Positions 10,806-22,659 are shown, numbered from the stretch's first letter. The stretch is 64,000 nt of DNA from Centrapalus pauciflorus (GCA_020465985.1 JAANYP010000748.1:904211-968210), one strand, 5' to 3'. A program made the numbers and translations. The notes: a model not told the origin generated them from the letters alone.

Positions 10806-12074
10806 TCATTTATCTACAGAACTAGGCTCATTTAAGTTTCTGCCAGCATACAGACCCTGTTCAATGCAAAATTTAACAACTTTCTGGTACTTCTTGCCTT
10901 CTGAGCTCCAACCTTCATGAAAGTAGATAGGCTGCTCATGAAGCTTCAGCAAGTCACCCCGTGAAATGTTTACAAGATGCAGAGGATCATATACCTTCAA
11001 AATAACTTTCTCGTCTTCTTCTTCCATTATTGCTTCGGTTGTCTCGTTGTCAACGTACCACCACTTCATATTCTTCAGAACGTCTTGTGGCATAGTCTTC
11101 AATGGAACTTTCTTTAAGCACTTAACAGGTTTATAGAACATCTTCATCCACGGCCTGCCAGTTAATGGATCTATTTTTGATTCATCCATGACTCTCTTCC
11201 TTGTCCTTGGTTTATTTCTCTCAAACCTCCCAGACCGACCTTCTCTTCTGATAATCTTTGCTATCACTTCAGCATATTGGTTGTCTCCCAGGTTGATCAA
11301 ATTTTTCCAAGTCAACTCTTTTATTTCACACTTAGGCAATGTGTCAAAAACATTAAGCTTTCTCCTCAGGTACTAAAGCCCATCTCTTCTTTATAGAACA
11401 AATAGTTGCAGTTTCCTGTTAAAGAGCCAGCTTAGAATCCCTCCTGATAACTTTCCAGCACTAGGTAGCTTCATTTTCTTCTTCACAGCCAATTTAGCCT
11501 TTTGCCCTTCCTTCTTAAACCATAGGCTCCTCTTTTCTTCATTGGTCAGCTCCGTCTCTGGCCTTTGAGGTACATCTATATCTATCGGATTCTGGTCTAT
11601 ATTTACATATTGCTCAGTCATAGGTTGTTGTAATATGAGTATCTCATCAGCTTCATTATCTTCTTCAATCTGAATCTCGTCGGCTGACTTCCAATCTGGT
11701 GTATCTTCTAGAACAAATTCTGCTTCCACTAAACCCTTTGTATCCAAGTCATCTTGAAAATCAAATCTTTCATCATCCTCATCTAACCCGACAAAGACTC
11801 CAATTATTTTGTCTTGAATACACTCTGAAGCTTCGGGAGCCTTGCCTTTATCTTTATCCGAGCCTGAGCATGATGATCTAGGCTCCCCCTGCAGATTAGC
11901 TTGTTGAGCAGTCTGTTGAGAAAGATCTGCTAGCTCACTGTCTTTTTGTTGTGCACCAGGGTTGCCTCCTTCATCTTCTCTCCTGGGTCCCCTCAACTCA
12001 TCTCCCTTACAACTCTCCCCCTGAGTTGCACGATCTTTTAAGATTTCCTCCATTAGGGTTTGTAGAGTTACTAT
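10806..12074 (-). pseudogene. C accessory ORF, C-terminal third
   Basis: One continuous frame with two internal stops (near 11,391 and 11,357). It aligns with the E accessory protein from its coiled-coil end (TLMEEILKDR) through an acidic stretch to the conserved basic C-terminal domain (LTWKNLINLGDN, IDPLTGRPWMKMFY, KWWYVDNETTEAIM, VYDPLHLVN). Two CAGGGGGAG words encode Gln-Gly-Glu at 12,015-12,023 and 11,883-11,891 (minus strand). The first two thirds are missing at the junction with F. Confidence 0.8.
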
Positions 12075-12170
12075 CCGTGTGTGATCGATCCGTTAAACAG
12101 CTAACAAGGATTCCACACTCGTTGGACGGTGTCCCTTCAAGATCAGATCCGTGATAAAGGTGACCTTACA
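12073..12170 (+). repeat. F 5' LTR, last ~98 bp only
   Basis: Matches the end of the F 3' LTRs (ATCCGTGTGTGATCGATCC ... GGTGACCTTACA). The first about 430 bp are missing; homology starts abruptly at about 12,073, exactly where the C accessory ORF ends on the other strand. Confidence 0.85.
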
Positions 12171-12172
12171 AG

Positions 12173-12187
12173 TGGTATCAGAGCCAT
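12173..12187 (+). other. F primer binding site (tRNA-iMet)
   Basis: TGGTATCAGAGCCAT, two bases after the LTR end, is complementary to the 3' end of plant initiator-Met tRNA, the usual primer of copia elements. Confidence 0.93.
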
Positions 12188-12785
12188 TCGAGTGTTCTTC
12201 GTGTTCATACGAACATTCTTGGTTTCTTGACGTTTTTCCATGATTTTTCACGTATTCTCTGAGTTTTTTTTGAGTTATATAAGCAAGGTAACGGGGAAAA
12301 ATTCTTATTTGTTCACTTTTTCAGTCGAAATTAGTGTTTTTAGTATTAAAAACATTGTTTTAATCTGAAATCATGAAAAAATCGAATTTTTCGTCGTTTC
12401 TCGAACTTGCGGCGCTCGAACTTAGGGGGGTATTAGGGTTATTCGAACTTGTCAGAATACGCTGCTCTCGAAGTTGTTTTAGGGCTTCATTCGAATTAAA
12501 CTGGAATTCAAAGTTGTCAGAATTCAAACTTGTCAGATTCGAAGTTGTCAGAAAATTAGGGTTTTCTCGAACTTAACTGAGGTTCGAACTTGTCAGAGAT
12601 TCTAGGGTTTTCACGAACATATACTCATTTGAACTTGTTGAGTTCGAACTTAAAACAATTCGAATTTAATTTAAAACAAATTTAAATTTAAATTAATTTG
12701 AACTTGCATAAGTTAGAAGGATTTATTTTTAAATTAATTTTTAAATTAAATTGTTTAAGTCCGAAGGCAATAAGTTTTTGAAAGA
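12188..12785 (+). other. F untranslated leader with repeated AACTTGTCAG words
   Basis: Non-coding leader between PBS and gag. Between 12,440 and 12,600 a 10-mer AA(C/G)TTGTCAG occurs five times, mixed with TTCGAA palindromes. From 12,600 it is AT-rich. Packaging or dimer signals of retroelement RNA are expected in this place, but no function can be shown here. Confidence 0.6.
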
Positions 12786-13415
12786 ATGTCGACTTTGCAA
12801 AAATTCCTGGAAATGGACCATGAGGTTGGCAAAGCAAATTCTCCGCCTAAGCTTATGAAACTGGAAGATTATTATTGGTGGTAGGATAGGTTTGCTAACT
12901 TTGCAAGATTCAATGACATGCGCATCTGGATATGCATTGATGTGGGGTATGTTCCTCTTACACAAGAGCTTGAAGGCCGACAAAGAGTCTTGACATATCA
13001 GAACATGAAACATGACGACAAGAAAATTTTTGAGGCCGTGAACCGACCTTTCTCAATTATCAGAATGCCATTACCTTAGGAAATACTACGCACATTGAGG
13101 AATCATAGACTTCTAAAGAGCTTTGGGATGCTATAGAGAAGAGATGTGAGGGAAATCCCAGGGTACGCAAGGGAAGAACAGAGATGCTGAAGCAACAATT
13201 TGCCATCTTCTAAGCACTGAAGAATGAGACGCTAGATGAGACAATCACTAGATTCTATCATCTGCTAACTGAACTTGACAATCACAATGTTGAGTATCAA
13301 GAGACTGAGAATATAGAAAAACTTCTGGATGCTTTACCGACTAAGTGGGAGATGTACACGGCGCTAATAAAGCATGATGATGAGAAGTTTGAGACTCTTA
13401 CTTTTGAAGGGGTTA
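12786..13415 (+). pseudogene. F gag, N-terminal part
   Basis: Capsid/nucleocapsid precursor starting at ATG 12,786 (MSTLQKFLEMDHEVGKAN). The same start is kept in E (MSNLKKFLEMDHEVGKAN). A TAG after DYYWW and later frame changes break it. The middle (LWDAIEKRCEGNPRVRKGR, ITRFYHLLTELDNHNVEY, LLDALPTKWEMYTALIKH) is the UBN2-type gag core. It is cut at 13,415 by insertion of B and resumes at 23,351. Confidence 0.85.
13411..13415 (+). other. Target-site duplication of B, left copy (GGTTA)
   Basis: GGTTA directly before the left LTR of B; the same five bases follow the right LTR at 23,346-23,350. Five bases is the normal copia duplication. Confidence 0.93.
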
Positions 13416-14085
13416 TGTCAAGATCAAACTTACCACCTAAGTTAACTGGTTTGAATAAATCAGAGTGTAAACCAATAACCTTGTATTGAATCAAAGTCGA
13501 ATTAAGAAGTTTATGGAATAACACTTAATTGTTTTAAGAAAAACTTTCAGAATAAATAACAAACAAATATAATCATAAATCAAATCTTTTTTATTGCCAA
13601 ACTCACTAATTACAATCACCTCTAATCTGTTTGATTAGACAAAGAACACAGACTGTTCTTAGGGTTTTACAACCTTAGAGCCTTGAGAAACATAATCAGA
13701 AAGCAATTACAATTGAAGCACATGATTACAAAACGTGCACGTACAGACTTACAATAGAAATACCTAGTCTATCTATATATATAACCTTCTGATTCGTTTC
13801 CTTGAAGAACTCTGATTTCTCTGGTAGTAGATATGCTTGGAAGATATTCAAATTTTGAAATACAAATCACTTCCTGAATTTCAGCACTTTCTGTTGTTAA
13901 TCTGTTGAGCAGCTTGAACTTTTAGCTCTGGCAGCTTGAACTTTTAACTCTGGCAGCTTGAACTTTTGAATTAGTAGCTCGAACTTATTCAACTAACAGC
14001 TTGAACTTTGTAATTACACAAAAAAACTACTAAAAGTCTGAGAAATCTAACTAACAGCTTGACATACTTAGAATATTTCCCAACA
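13416..14085 (-). repeat. B 3' LTR (670 bp)
   Basis: Minus-strand start TGTTGGGAAATATTC and end CTTGACA. It contains several GCAGCTTGAACTTTT-like repeats (13,910-14,005). Upstream on the minus strand stands the polypurine tract AGTGGGAGAT (14,086-14,095). Confidence 0.93.
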
Positions 14086-14190
14086 ATCTCCCACTAACTT
14101 AAATTCTTTACACAAGACTTTAAGTTTCTATACAAATAAGGAAATAAAACATAGTAAAACTGTTATTTACAAACTAAGGCATCCAAAAAC

Positions 14191-16938
14191 TTACAATTGC
14201 GAAAGTTTTTGTTTTATTGCCTTTATGAAATCTCTCTTCAACTCCTCTTTATCACAGTTAATCTTCATTGAGCTCATTTGGAGTAGCCAAGCCTTTGGCA
14301 GATTGAGAAATTCAAAATTATAGAACCTGCTTGATCCGTCTGCAAGCTTGAGCCTATATGTCATTGATTTGGCATATAAATCGACATGTACAATCTTCAT
14401 ATCCTTGGCAGATTCTATTTCTACTCTTGTAGACTCTGGATCAAAAATGCTTCTAAGATCTTTTACATTTCTTTGAACCCGGCCAGACACATTGAGATCT
14501 TGAATGACTAACAGTTCCAATATGATGCATCTTTGTCAGTTCATCTTTAGTTAGTCTTTGTGTTAGCTGCACTAGGCTCTTATACTCTTCTTCTGGACCA
14601 GCCTTTCTTCTGATTACAAAATGATAGTCCAAATCAATGTCATCCATTGATTTAGCATACCAGTAAGTGATAGGAGGTTTAGAGAAGTCATACTGATCCA
14701 GGACCTTTTCTATTTCCATTTCCTTTTGAAGCTGTTGTTCAAACAACACTCTCTTAACCTGATCAAACTTTGCTTGACGAGGAGGATCACTAGCAACAAC
14801 TTGAACTGGTTCTTGTGAACCTTGGACTTGTTGGGAGGCTTTGGCTGCTTTTTCTTTTTCCTTCTCCTTGTCATATAAAGCCTGAAGCTTTTCAGTTGAC
14901 CACGACTAAGCCATTACTCTTGATATACCAGCTGAGACAGAGAAGTTTATCAAAAATTTTCTATGTTTAGACTTTGAATGCCCTGTGGGCATTTTCCTTT
15001 TCTTCTGATTTTGTTTGACCACAAACCCTCTTAGATAGTCACCTAAGGTTTCATCATCTTTCATTGGTTCATGAGTTTGCTGGTCTAAGAGTTCATCCTG
15101 TTCTTCTGCTAGTTTCCTAGCTAGTTCAGCATCATGAGCAACCTGGGATTCTTTATAAGAGAATTTGATCATTGGAGACTCAATTAGAATGCCTTTGCCC
15201 ATGTCTCTAGAAGCTGATACTGTGGATTGGACTGTATTGACAGCCTGAGAATCTTCTCTAACAACAACTTCAGTTGTCCTGGTGGGAGCAGCTTGAGTTT
15301 CTAGATTAACAGCTTGAGAAGCTGTTGGAACTGTTAGCCTAGAAACATGGACTGTTGGAGGGGAAGTTGAAGCTGTTTGGACTGGATGAGGGATCTCCTG
15401 ATTGTCCCCCTTTTTGGATGCATTGGTTTGGCCAGGTGGACCAAAAACCTTTGCATGCAGGGTTCGAACTAACTTTTCAAGCTGAATGATTTTGTTACCA
15501 CAGAGTGTGAACCCTTGATGAAAATAATCCAGTCTTTGTTGTTGGGTTGCTGTAATCTGTTGCAAAGCTGTGATTTGTGCCCCCTGTGCAGCAATAACGG
15601 ACTTATAATGTTCCAATATAGCAACAACAGGTTTCAGCTGTTGATCCGTTAAAGCCATGAGTTGCAGACTAGCCTATAGATCTTCAAATGATAGTGGTAT
15701 TTGAGATCTATCAATGGTAGGAATTCCAGAAGTAGACACACTGGGCCCCTTTGTTCTTGGTACTGGGGACTTCCAGAAGGTGCTTGCACACCCTCTGTTG
15801 CCATGGGTGTGGTCTTAGATACGTTGAGACTGTCCTGTGCCTCTTGTGTAGAGACATTAGTATTGTCAGCCACAAAGCCCATATGGACATCCTCTGATGG
15901 AATGTCCACCTCCAAGTTGAGGGTGGGAGTGCCCTCAGTGGGTTCCCTTTGTAAATTCTGTGCATAAGTGTCCCCTAGCACAAGGCTATTTGGCTCTTGT
16001 AATTAGGCTGAGGAGGAAGGAGCTCCTGAAACCCTTTGTCTTTTATAATTTAGGAGTGTGGGGGCTGGGGATGTATGTGTAATAGAAGGAGCAGATGGGA
16101 TGTTTGTATCATGAGGAGTTGGTTGGGGTCCTGGGGATGAAGCAGTAATGAATGGCTGAGCCTGCTCAGGACCTTCTCCTTGGTTTCTTGGATTGATGTC
16201 CAGCATTGCAGAAGGCAATGGGACATCCACATTCAAAAAGTTGGCACTTGGTTTCAAAAGTCTTTTGATTGATGGTAAAGAGTGCCTATGAGAAACATAT
16301 ACCCTTTTATGAATTTTAAAGTTATTGCAAGACTTTGCAATTATTTCTGCTATAAACCGTGGGTACATAAAAAATTTCCCGTTCTTAAGGGCATGATGCC
16401 TTAACATCCCCTGAAAAATCATATTTAAAAAACTGAACTGTTGGCCTGTTGATAAACACACTAGGGCAGTGGAAATATTTGAAGAAAACTCAGACCAACC
16501 AGTTCTTTTAGGACTTATACATTGCTGAATCATATGCACAAGATACATCCATTTAGGGGGAAAATGTGCTTTAAAGAAAGTAAAAGAATCAGTAGTGCCC
16601 CTATACCCTATTGCAAAAAGTCCTTCATGTAAGGCAGTAAGGGATAGATCAGTTATACCTGAGGCATCTTGAAGATGCAGATGTTGGCGTATTGTGTCCT
16701 CAGTGATGGTAATGGGATTACCATCGATTATTGATGCAAAAGAAGTGACTCCATTAGAGGTATTGACTGTGGTAGATTTCAAGAACTGCTCTACATGGGC
16801 GACATAGATGGTGGGATTAATGGTGAGAGCATTATGGATATGGGAACTTCGAAGAAAGTCCATCATGTCATGGAATGGTTGAAGGTCAGTGTGTTTCCGA
16901 GAGTAGGGAAGACAGTTGTGTTCTATGACAAACTCCAT
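14191..16938 (-). pseudogene. B accessory ORF downstream of RH (function unknown)
   Basis: Starts at ATG 16,938 (MEFVIEHNCLPYSRKH), preceded by a CT-rich leader with AAACCCTAAA. The N-terminal domain (to about 16,300) has the shared pattern HNALTINPTIYVAHVEQF ... TIRQHLHL and FFMYPRFIAEII. It is followed by Pro/Ser/Thr-rich sequence, a Gln-rich stretch with coiled-coil character (15,480-15,650) and a C-terminal domain (PPITYWYAKSMDDID, FVIRRKAG, LTKDELTKMHHIG). Stops at 16,003 and near 15,649 and 14,906, and a frame change near 14,470. No membrane segment. Confidence 0.75.
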
Positions 16939-17314
16939 TAGAGATGACGATGGTGATTTAGGGTTTGAATCGACTGTGTGTAAATCGCTCAGAGAGAGAA
17001 AGAAAAGATCGTTGGAAGATATTTTTGCAACTGGTAGTCGCAATTGAACGAAACTGGGAACTTTAAAGGTTTTGGCATTCCAAAAAATATCTAGTCCCGC
17101 GCACATACTTAGAATTACAGAATTACCCTGCACACTTTGACAGATCACGTGAAAACAATTAACAGTTCGAGGAAAATGAACTAGCAACTTGAGAATAGAC
17201 TCAAGCTGTTAGTTGAAAATTAAGCATTTTCTTATGAAACAATTTCTACACCTTAACTAAGCACATTCAATAAGTATATTCTTCATGAAATAAGAGAGAA
17301 TAATGAAAAACAAA
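16939..17314 (-). promoter_or_regulatory. B spacer and leader of accessory ORF
   Basis: AAACCCTAAA (minus strand) at 16,957-16,966, 20 bp before the ATG, in a CT-rich leader similar to that of A. No strong TATA box was found. Promoter role inferred by analogy with A. Confidence 0.4.
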
Positions 17315-17830
17315 TTAATCCATATTAATCATACCAATAGTTGATACTAGGAACGTGAATCTTCCTACATCAAATGGTTTTGTAAATAGATCAGCTAACT
17401 GATCATCTGTATGACTTTTGGTAACTTGGATTAATTTATTCTCATTACAGTCTCTTATAAAATGAAATCTAATGTCTATGTGCTTGGTTTTGGGAAATTT
17501 TATTGGATTTTGTACAATGCTTATTGCACTTGAGTTGTCAATGTAAATTGGAGTAAATAGGAAGTTCATACCATAGTCTCTCGGTTGCATCTGGATCCAC
17601 ATCACTTGGGAACCGCAGCTGGCTGCTGCAACATATTCTGCTTCAGTAGATAAGGTGGAAACAGTGGTCTGCTTTTTGCACTGCCAAGAGACCAGTCTTG
17701 CTCCTAGATATTTACATCCACCAGTTGTGGATTTTCTGTCTATGTTGCAACCTCCATAGTCACTGTCAGAATAGGCTGTTGATCCAGACATCAAACATTA
17801 TATCAGGTCTAGAAGATGTGAGATACATTA
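17315..17830 (-). pseudogene. B RNase H
   Basis: Blocks SDSDYGGCNIDRKSTTGGC, STLSTEAEYVAAASCGSQVMW, IYIDNSSAISIVQNP and FPKTKHIDIRFHFIRDC are intact over 159 open codons, ending after ADLFTKPFDVGRF. A frame change near 17,790 separates it from the RT frame. The part between the DIMF block and SDSD is deleted relative to A and F. Confidence 0.88.
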
Positions 17831-18620
17831 GTGAACCTATCAAGGATCTATATAAGAGAATATCCACATCTACTCTATCTTTGTGTGCATCAAGCTGCTT
17901 GTGAGTGTCCATTGGAGTGCTAGCAACTTTAGTATCTTTGTAGCCAAACTTTTCCAGGATGTCATTTACATACTTTGAATGACTTATAAAAAGTCCAGTG
18001 GGTTTCTGCTTGACCTGCAATCCTAGAAAGAAAGTGAGTTCCCCCATTGAACTCATTTGAAACTTTTTGTGAATCAAGGTTTCGAACTCCTTGCACAGAA
18101 TGTCATTTGTTGATCCAAAAATTATCTCATCAACATAGATCTGAACAAGCAAAATCTCTGATATGATGGACTTTGTGAACAATGTCTTGTCCAGAGTACC
18201 TCTCTTGAATCCATTTTGTAGAAGGTATGAAGACAAAGTGTCATACCATGCTCTTGGAGCTTGGTGGAGTCCATAGATGGCTTTGTCTAACTTGTAGACT
18301 CTGTCTGGATTCTTATAGTCCTCAAATCCAGGGGGTTGACACACATAAACCTCTTCTTCAATTGTACCATACAAGAATGCAGATTTCACATCCATTTGGT
18401 ACACTTTGAATTCTTTGAAGCTTGCATAAGCTAGGAACAATCTGATGGCTTCTATCCTTGCTACTGGGGCAAAGACATCATCATAATCTATTTCTTCTTC
18501 TTGAGTGTATCCTTGAGCTACCAATCTTGCTTTGTTCTTGATCACCACACCTCTCTCATCCTTCTTGTTTCTGAAAACCCATCTTGTACCAATTGCCTTT
18601 TTCCTTTAGGTAATTCAACT
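17766..18620 (-). pseudogene. B reverse transcriptase with YVDE active site
   Basis: Open for 260 codons: NKARLVAQGYTQEEEIDYDD, VFAPVARIEAIRLFLAY, VYQMDVKSAFLYG, ALYGLHQAPRAW-like block, QIYVDEIIFGST and MSSMGELTFFLGLQVKQ. The second Asp of the catalytic YVDD is Glu (codon at 18,126-18,128). The N-terminal block is frame-shifted near 18,600. Without the Asp pair, polymerase activity should be lost or very low. Confidence 0.88.
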
Positions 18621-18625
18621 AGAGT

Positions 18626-19410
18626 CTATACATTCTGAATCTTGAATTGCAAAAGTTCTTCTTGCATTGCCTCAATCCAAGATGGATCCTTCAAAGCCTC
18701 AGATGCCTTCTTTGGCTCTAATTGTGACATGAAGCATGCATGTTCAAATGCACCTAGACTGAATTCAGGGACTGCTGATTCAGCATCAGTGGCCTCCTTG
18801 TGAACCATTGTCCTTGTCTGCATAGGAGTGCGTGGGTCTCCCATTATCTGGTTGAGAGGATGATACTTGTGAACCCTGAGTGTGGGTTCTCTTTCTGTCT
18901 GAAATGATGTTCCCAGATTTGTATCATCACCTTCAGGACCACTACATGATTTTGCTCCAGTGACAGCTTGATTAGAAGATGGGACTGTGTCCCTATTGGA
19001 TGGAGCTGTTACTTCAGGGCTTGGGATTGGCACTTCATACTCTGGATTTGTATCGTGTTGATCAATCAGGACCCCTGGTGGATCACAAGATAGAGTGGTA
19101 GTACAGTGTACTCATCCCATTTATCAGAATCTTCAACTGTTGGAAACTTTGTGCCAACAACATGAGAATTTGTACTGGTAGTTTCAACATTGTTTCCAAC
19201 AACTCCTGCAGAACACTCAACAAAGCTCAGAATATTTGTTAGTGAATCTAAATCAAACAACCAATCAGGACCAGTGCCTTTGACATTTTCAGTGTTTTCA
19301 TTTAACTCAACATTGGCACTTTCTTCAATGGTTTTAGACACACTGTTATATACCCTATAGGCTTTGCTTTGAATAGAGTAACCTACTAAGGGAACTCTAT
19401 GATGGAACAA
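18626..19410 (-). pseudogene. B INT C-terminus and INT-RT linker
   Basis: Two open segments. 19,066-19,410 continues the integrase (VPLVGYSIQSKAYRVYN, EESANVEL). 18,626-19,033 is a Ser/Thr-rich linker ending in CFMSQLEPKKASEALKDP and SWIEAMQEELLQFK, the start of the RT region. The break near 19,050 is a frame change or stop. Confidence 0.75.
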
Positions 19411-19411
19411 C

Positions 19412-20137
19412 TCATATGGAGTTTTCCCTTGTGACTGAAAAAATTTGAACCCTATTTAGCACATAACAAGTTGTATTTACAGCCTCTGCCCGAAATGTCA
19501 TTGGCAGTTTGGAATCAGCTAGCATGGTTCTAGCAGCCTCTATTAAAGTTCTATTCTTCCTTTCAGCTACACCATTTTGTTGTGGTGTTCTAGGTGTACT
19601 ATATTGCCTTGCAATACCTTTAGACTCACAGAAACTGTTTAGGATATTATTTTTAAACTCAGTTCCATTGTGTGACCTGATCACCTTAACTTTTAAACTT
19701 GATTGGTTTTCTATCTTAAGAATAAAGGATTTGACTCGCTCAGCAGTTTCATCCTTAGTCCTAAGAAAGTAAACCCATGTAAATCTGGTGAAATCATCAA
19801 CAATGACAAAACAGTATGCTCTTTTATTCAAACTCAAAGCAGATGTTGGACCAAAGAGATCCATATGAATAAGATGAAGAGCAGATGAGATTGAATTTAC
19901 TTCTTTGGCCTTATGAGAAGTTTTGTGTTGCTTGCCTTTGAGTCATGCTACACAATGATCATCACATATGAACTCCTTTTGTGGTAAACCTCTTACGAAA
20001 TTCTTTTTGACTAAAACATTCATAGATTTGAAGTTCATGTGACACATCCTTCTGTGCCAAAGAGCAGACTCATTAGATGATGCTTTGGATATCAAACAAC
20101 TTAAAGTATTTGATTTGGATAAAAGATCTGTGTCCAA
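19412..20137 (-). pseudogene. B integrase with second catalytic Asp replaced by His
   Basis: GAG-pre-integrase block ALWHRRMCHMNFKSMN and the catalytic core. HMDLFGPTSALS carries the first Asp and NGVAERKNRTLIEAARTML the Glu, but the middle block reads IRSHNGTEF where the family has IRSDNGTEF (His codon at 19,672-19,674). A stop interrupts the zinc region near 19,940. Strand transfer should be dead. Confidence 0.88.
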
Positions 20138-20139
20138 AC

Positions 20140-20445
20140 AGTAGACTCAGAGTCTGTGAACAAAACAATATTTTGTTTATCACAGATTTGAGACACACTT
20201 AGTAAATTCTACTTCAGCTGTTCAACATACAAAACATCATTAAATAACATGTTGCCTGCTTTGATAGTACCTTTACCTGTTACCTTACCTCCCTTGGAGT
20301 TGCCTCCAAATGCAACAAACCCTCCTTCAATGCCTTTGAAGTTTGACAAGCACTTAGAATTGCCTGTCATGTGCCTAGAGCAACCACTGTCCATATGCCA
20401 TCTTGTCTTCTGTTGGGTCATGTGGGTGCCCTGCACAGAAAACGC
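20140..20445 (-). pseudogene. B aspartic protease
   Basis: WHMDSGCSRHMTGNSKCLSN carries the Asp-Ser-Gly active site; the domain continues GGFVAFGGNSKGGKVTGKG and MLFNDVLYVEQLK to about 20,209. After a stop the reading LLSVSQICDKQ can be followed toward the integrase. The catalytic triplet is intact. Confidence 0.85.
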
Positions 20446-22650
20446 TTAGTTAGTAGTGGAGTAAACCCAAACCAAATTGGTTTTGGGTTGTCCTTGTGCA
20501 TTGACATAACTAAACACTGTTTGTGTCTTTTTAAACTTAGTGAGATCCACTAATGGATTTTGGGAATAGTACTTAGTTATGACAAGAGGTATCCAGGTGT
20601 TCTTTCCAACCTTTTCATTAACAGTCTCAGAAGATCCACAACTAGTTCCAGTTTTAGACTTAGCAGTTTGAACTGGGTTTTTAGTGCTAACAGCTCCAGA
20701 ATTTGCACTACCAGTTCCAACTTTAGACTTAACAGTCTGAACACTTGCATCAGCAGTTTGAGCTGTGTTTTTGCCTTTAACACACCATACCTTTTTAATG
20801 GTTGCTTTGGATTTTGCTAAAACTTGTTTTTCGTGTGTTGGCTGTCTTTTGTTGACATTCAAGTACCTGTGGTCAACTGTTTTCTTTGGAACTGGTGTAA
20901 CAGGAGATTTCGCCTTTGAATTTTTTGAGTTTTGACCAATTTTCTGTTTTTGAACCATAGTCTGTTTTGCAACAGCTGGTTTATATAGACAATGCCTGGC
21001 CAAATGGTTTTTCCTTCCACAATGGAAACATCTTTGGACTGTTTTGATTGGAGAACCAGTTTTGTTTCACCATAACTGGTTCTCGTTCTTTTGATTTCCC
21101 CTCACCTGCTGTTGTGTGGGAAACTTTTGTACACCATGCTTTTGGCATGTGCATATTGGAACAATTTTACCCCTCTTATTAGTTTTTGAGGAAGATGCAA
21201 TGTTACAGTTAGAAGGTAAAGAAACATGTGGAGCATTTTTGCCGACACTCATCTTTCCTTTCTCTTTCTCACTGGGTTTTTAATGAAACTGGAGGTAGGA
21301 GGTTCTATAGGTGCACTCATTGTTTTGACAGTTCTCTCAACTTCTTTATACTCACAGCCTTCATTTGGAATCAGTTCTTCTTTAGATTTAGGCCTGTCTT
21401 CAAGGATAGGATCTACAGTTTTCATTGTCTCATCTAATGGTTCATTCACAAGCATATCAGCAACTTCACTTACGGGATGAATGTATTTGTTGTTGTAAGG
21501 GGGTGGAGTTGCTTTGTATCCTATACCTTCTTTGGGATTGAGTTGAGATTTTACCCTATCTTTGAATTGGACCTCTTTTGATTTGCCAGCTTGAAGCTTT
21601 CTAAATCTATATTAATAGATTCTATTTTCTTGTTAGCTTCTAACACCTTCTGTTCAGCCTCATCTAGTTTCTTATTTAGGGTCTCTATTTTCTTTTCAGT
21701 TCTTTTTTCTCCCAGTCATGATATGTTCTATCATGTCCCATCTGAATCTCATTATCCTTATAGTCATTAATCTGTTTTTCAAGATCTTCTATAGCCTGCA
21801 TGTACTCATACCTCCTTTCTTCCATCTTAGCTAGAGTTTTGCACATGCTCTCATTATGATCGCTGTACTTTTTAACCATATTTTTGCATGTTTGAGAGCA
21901 GAGTTTTGCATTTACCTCAGATGGTAGTTCAGTGGAAGTGACATTGGATGTTTCTGCCATAAGAGCTTGATTTTGAAACTCCTCTTCTGTCTGATCACTC
22001 CAGTCAAACACATTGTCTTCTTGAGAGACAAGAGTTTGTGATGATGAAGTTTGATTAGTTTGATGGGGTCTTTGTGGCTGTTAGCCTTGGGATCTGCATT
22101 CTCTAGCAAAGTGGCCAAGCTTGTGGCATTTAAAGCATTCAAATTTTGATTTATCAAAATGCTGGTTTGCCTTCTGATCTGGCTTGAAAATTTGGTCTGC
22201 TAGTTCTTTTCAGAAATCTTTTGGCCCTCATAGTCAACATAGCATGCTGCCATGTCAAGTCCATCTCTTCCAAATCATCTGGATGGATTTGTTCTAAATC
22301 TTCAGCATTAAGAGCAAACAGTCCGTCATTTGCAACAAAGGCTTCATAATGAACTTCAGTAGAATTACCATAAGCTCCTGAAAAAGAGTCACAACAGTTT
22401 GATTTATCAGATATTGATGATGACAGTAGAGCAGAGTTGTGATTGATAGAAAAGGATTTCTTTTTATTTTCAATTTCAGATTCAAACACTCTCAGGCTGT
22501 TGTAAAGGTCATCCAATTCTATTTCATCAAGAGTGTCTTTGGTTCTCCATTGGGCAGCATAGACTGTCCATTCTTCACCAAGTGATCTGAGGAATACTCT
22601 GTTTACTTTATCTTGATCCAGGCTGACTTTGAAAACAACAAATAATAAAC
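20446..22650 (-). pseudogene. B gag, lacking its N-terminal half
   Basis: Begins in the gag core right after the PBS (VNRVFLRSLGEEWTVYAAQW), so leader and roughly the first 150 codons are missing. It has the motif HPDDLEEMDLTWQHAMLTM, a first zinc knuckle CFKCHKLGHFAREC (about 22,095-22,140), a coiled-coil segment (21,690-22,010, YEYMQAIEDLEKQINDYKD), and a second knuckle CFHCGRKNHLARHC (about 20,990-21,035), then a Lys/Thr/Val-rich tail. Stops near 22,081, 21,610 and 21,067. Confidence 0.85.
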
Positions 22651-22659
22651 AGAACCTGT

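Larger units (their letters stand above)
10269..12074 (-). mobile_element. Element C: 3' end of an E/F-type copia element
   Basis: A 503-bp LTR, a polypurine tract and the C-terminal third of an accessory ORF, all on the minus strand. The LTR sits directly against the G integrase, so C probably inserted into G; the neighbouring five bases are ACCGC but the other end of C is missing, so a target duplication cannot be tested. The right edge meets F LTR sequence in opposite orientation at about 12,074. Confidence 0.8.

Noticed and set aside
13900..14010. GCAGCTTGAACTTTT repeats in B LTR as separate satellite
   Set aside because: A few imperfect copies confined to the LTR and present in both LTRs; part of the LTR.
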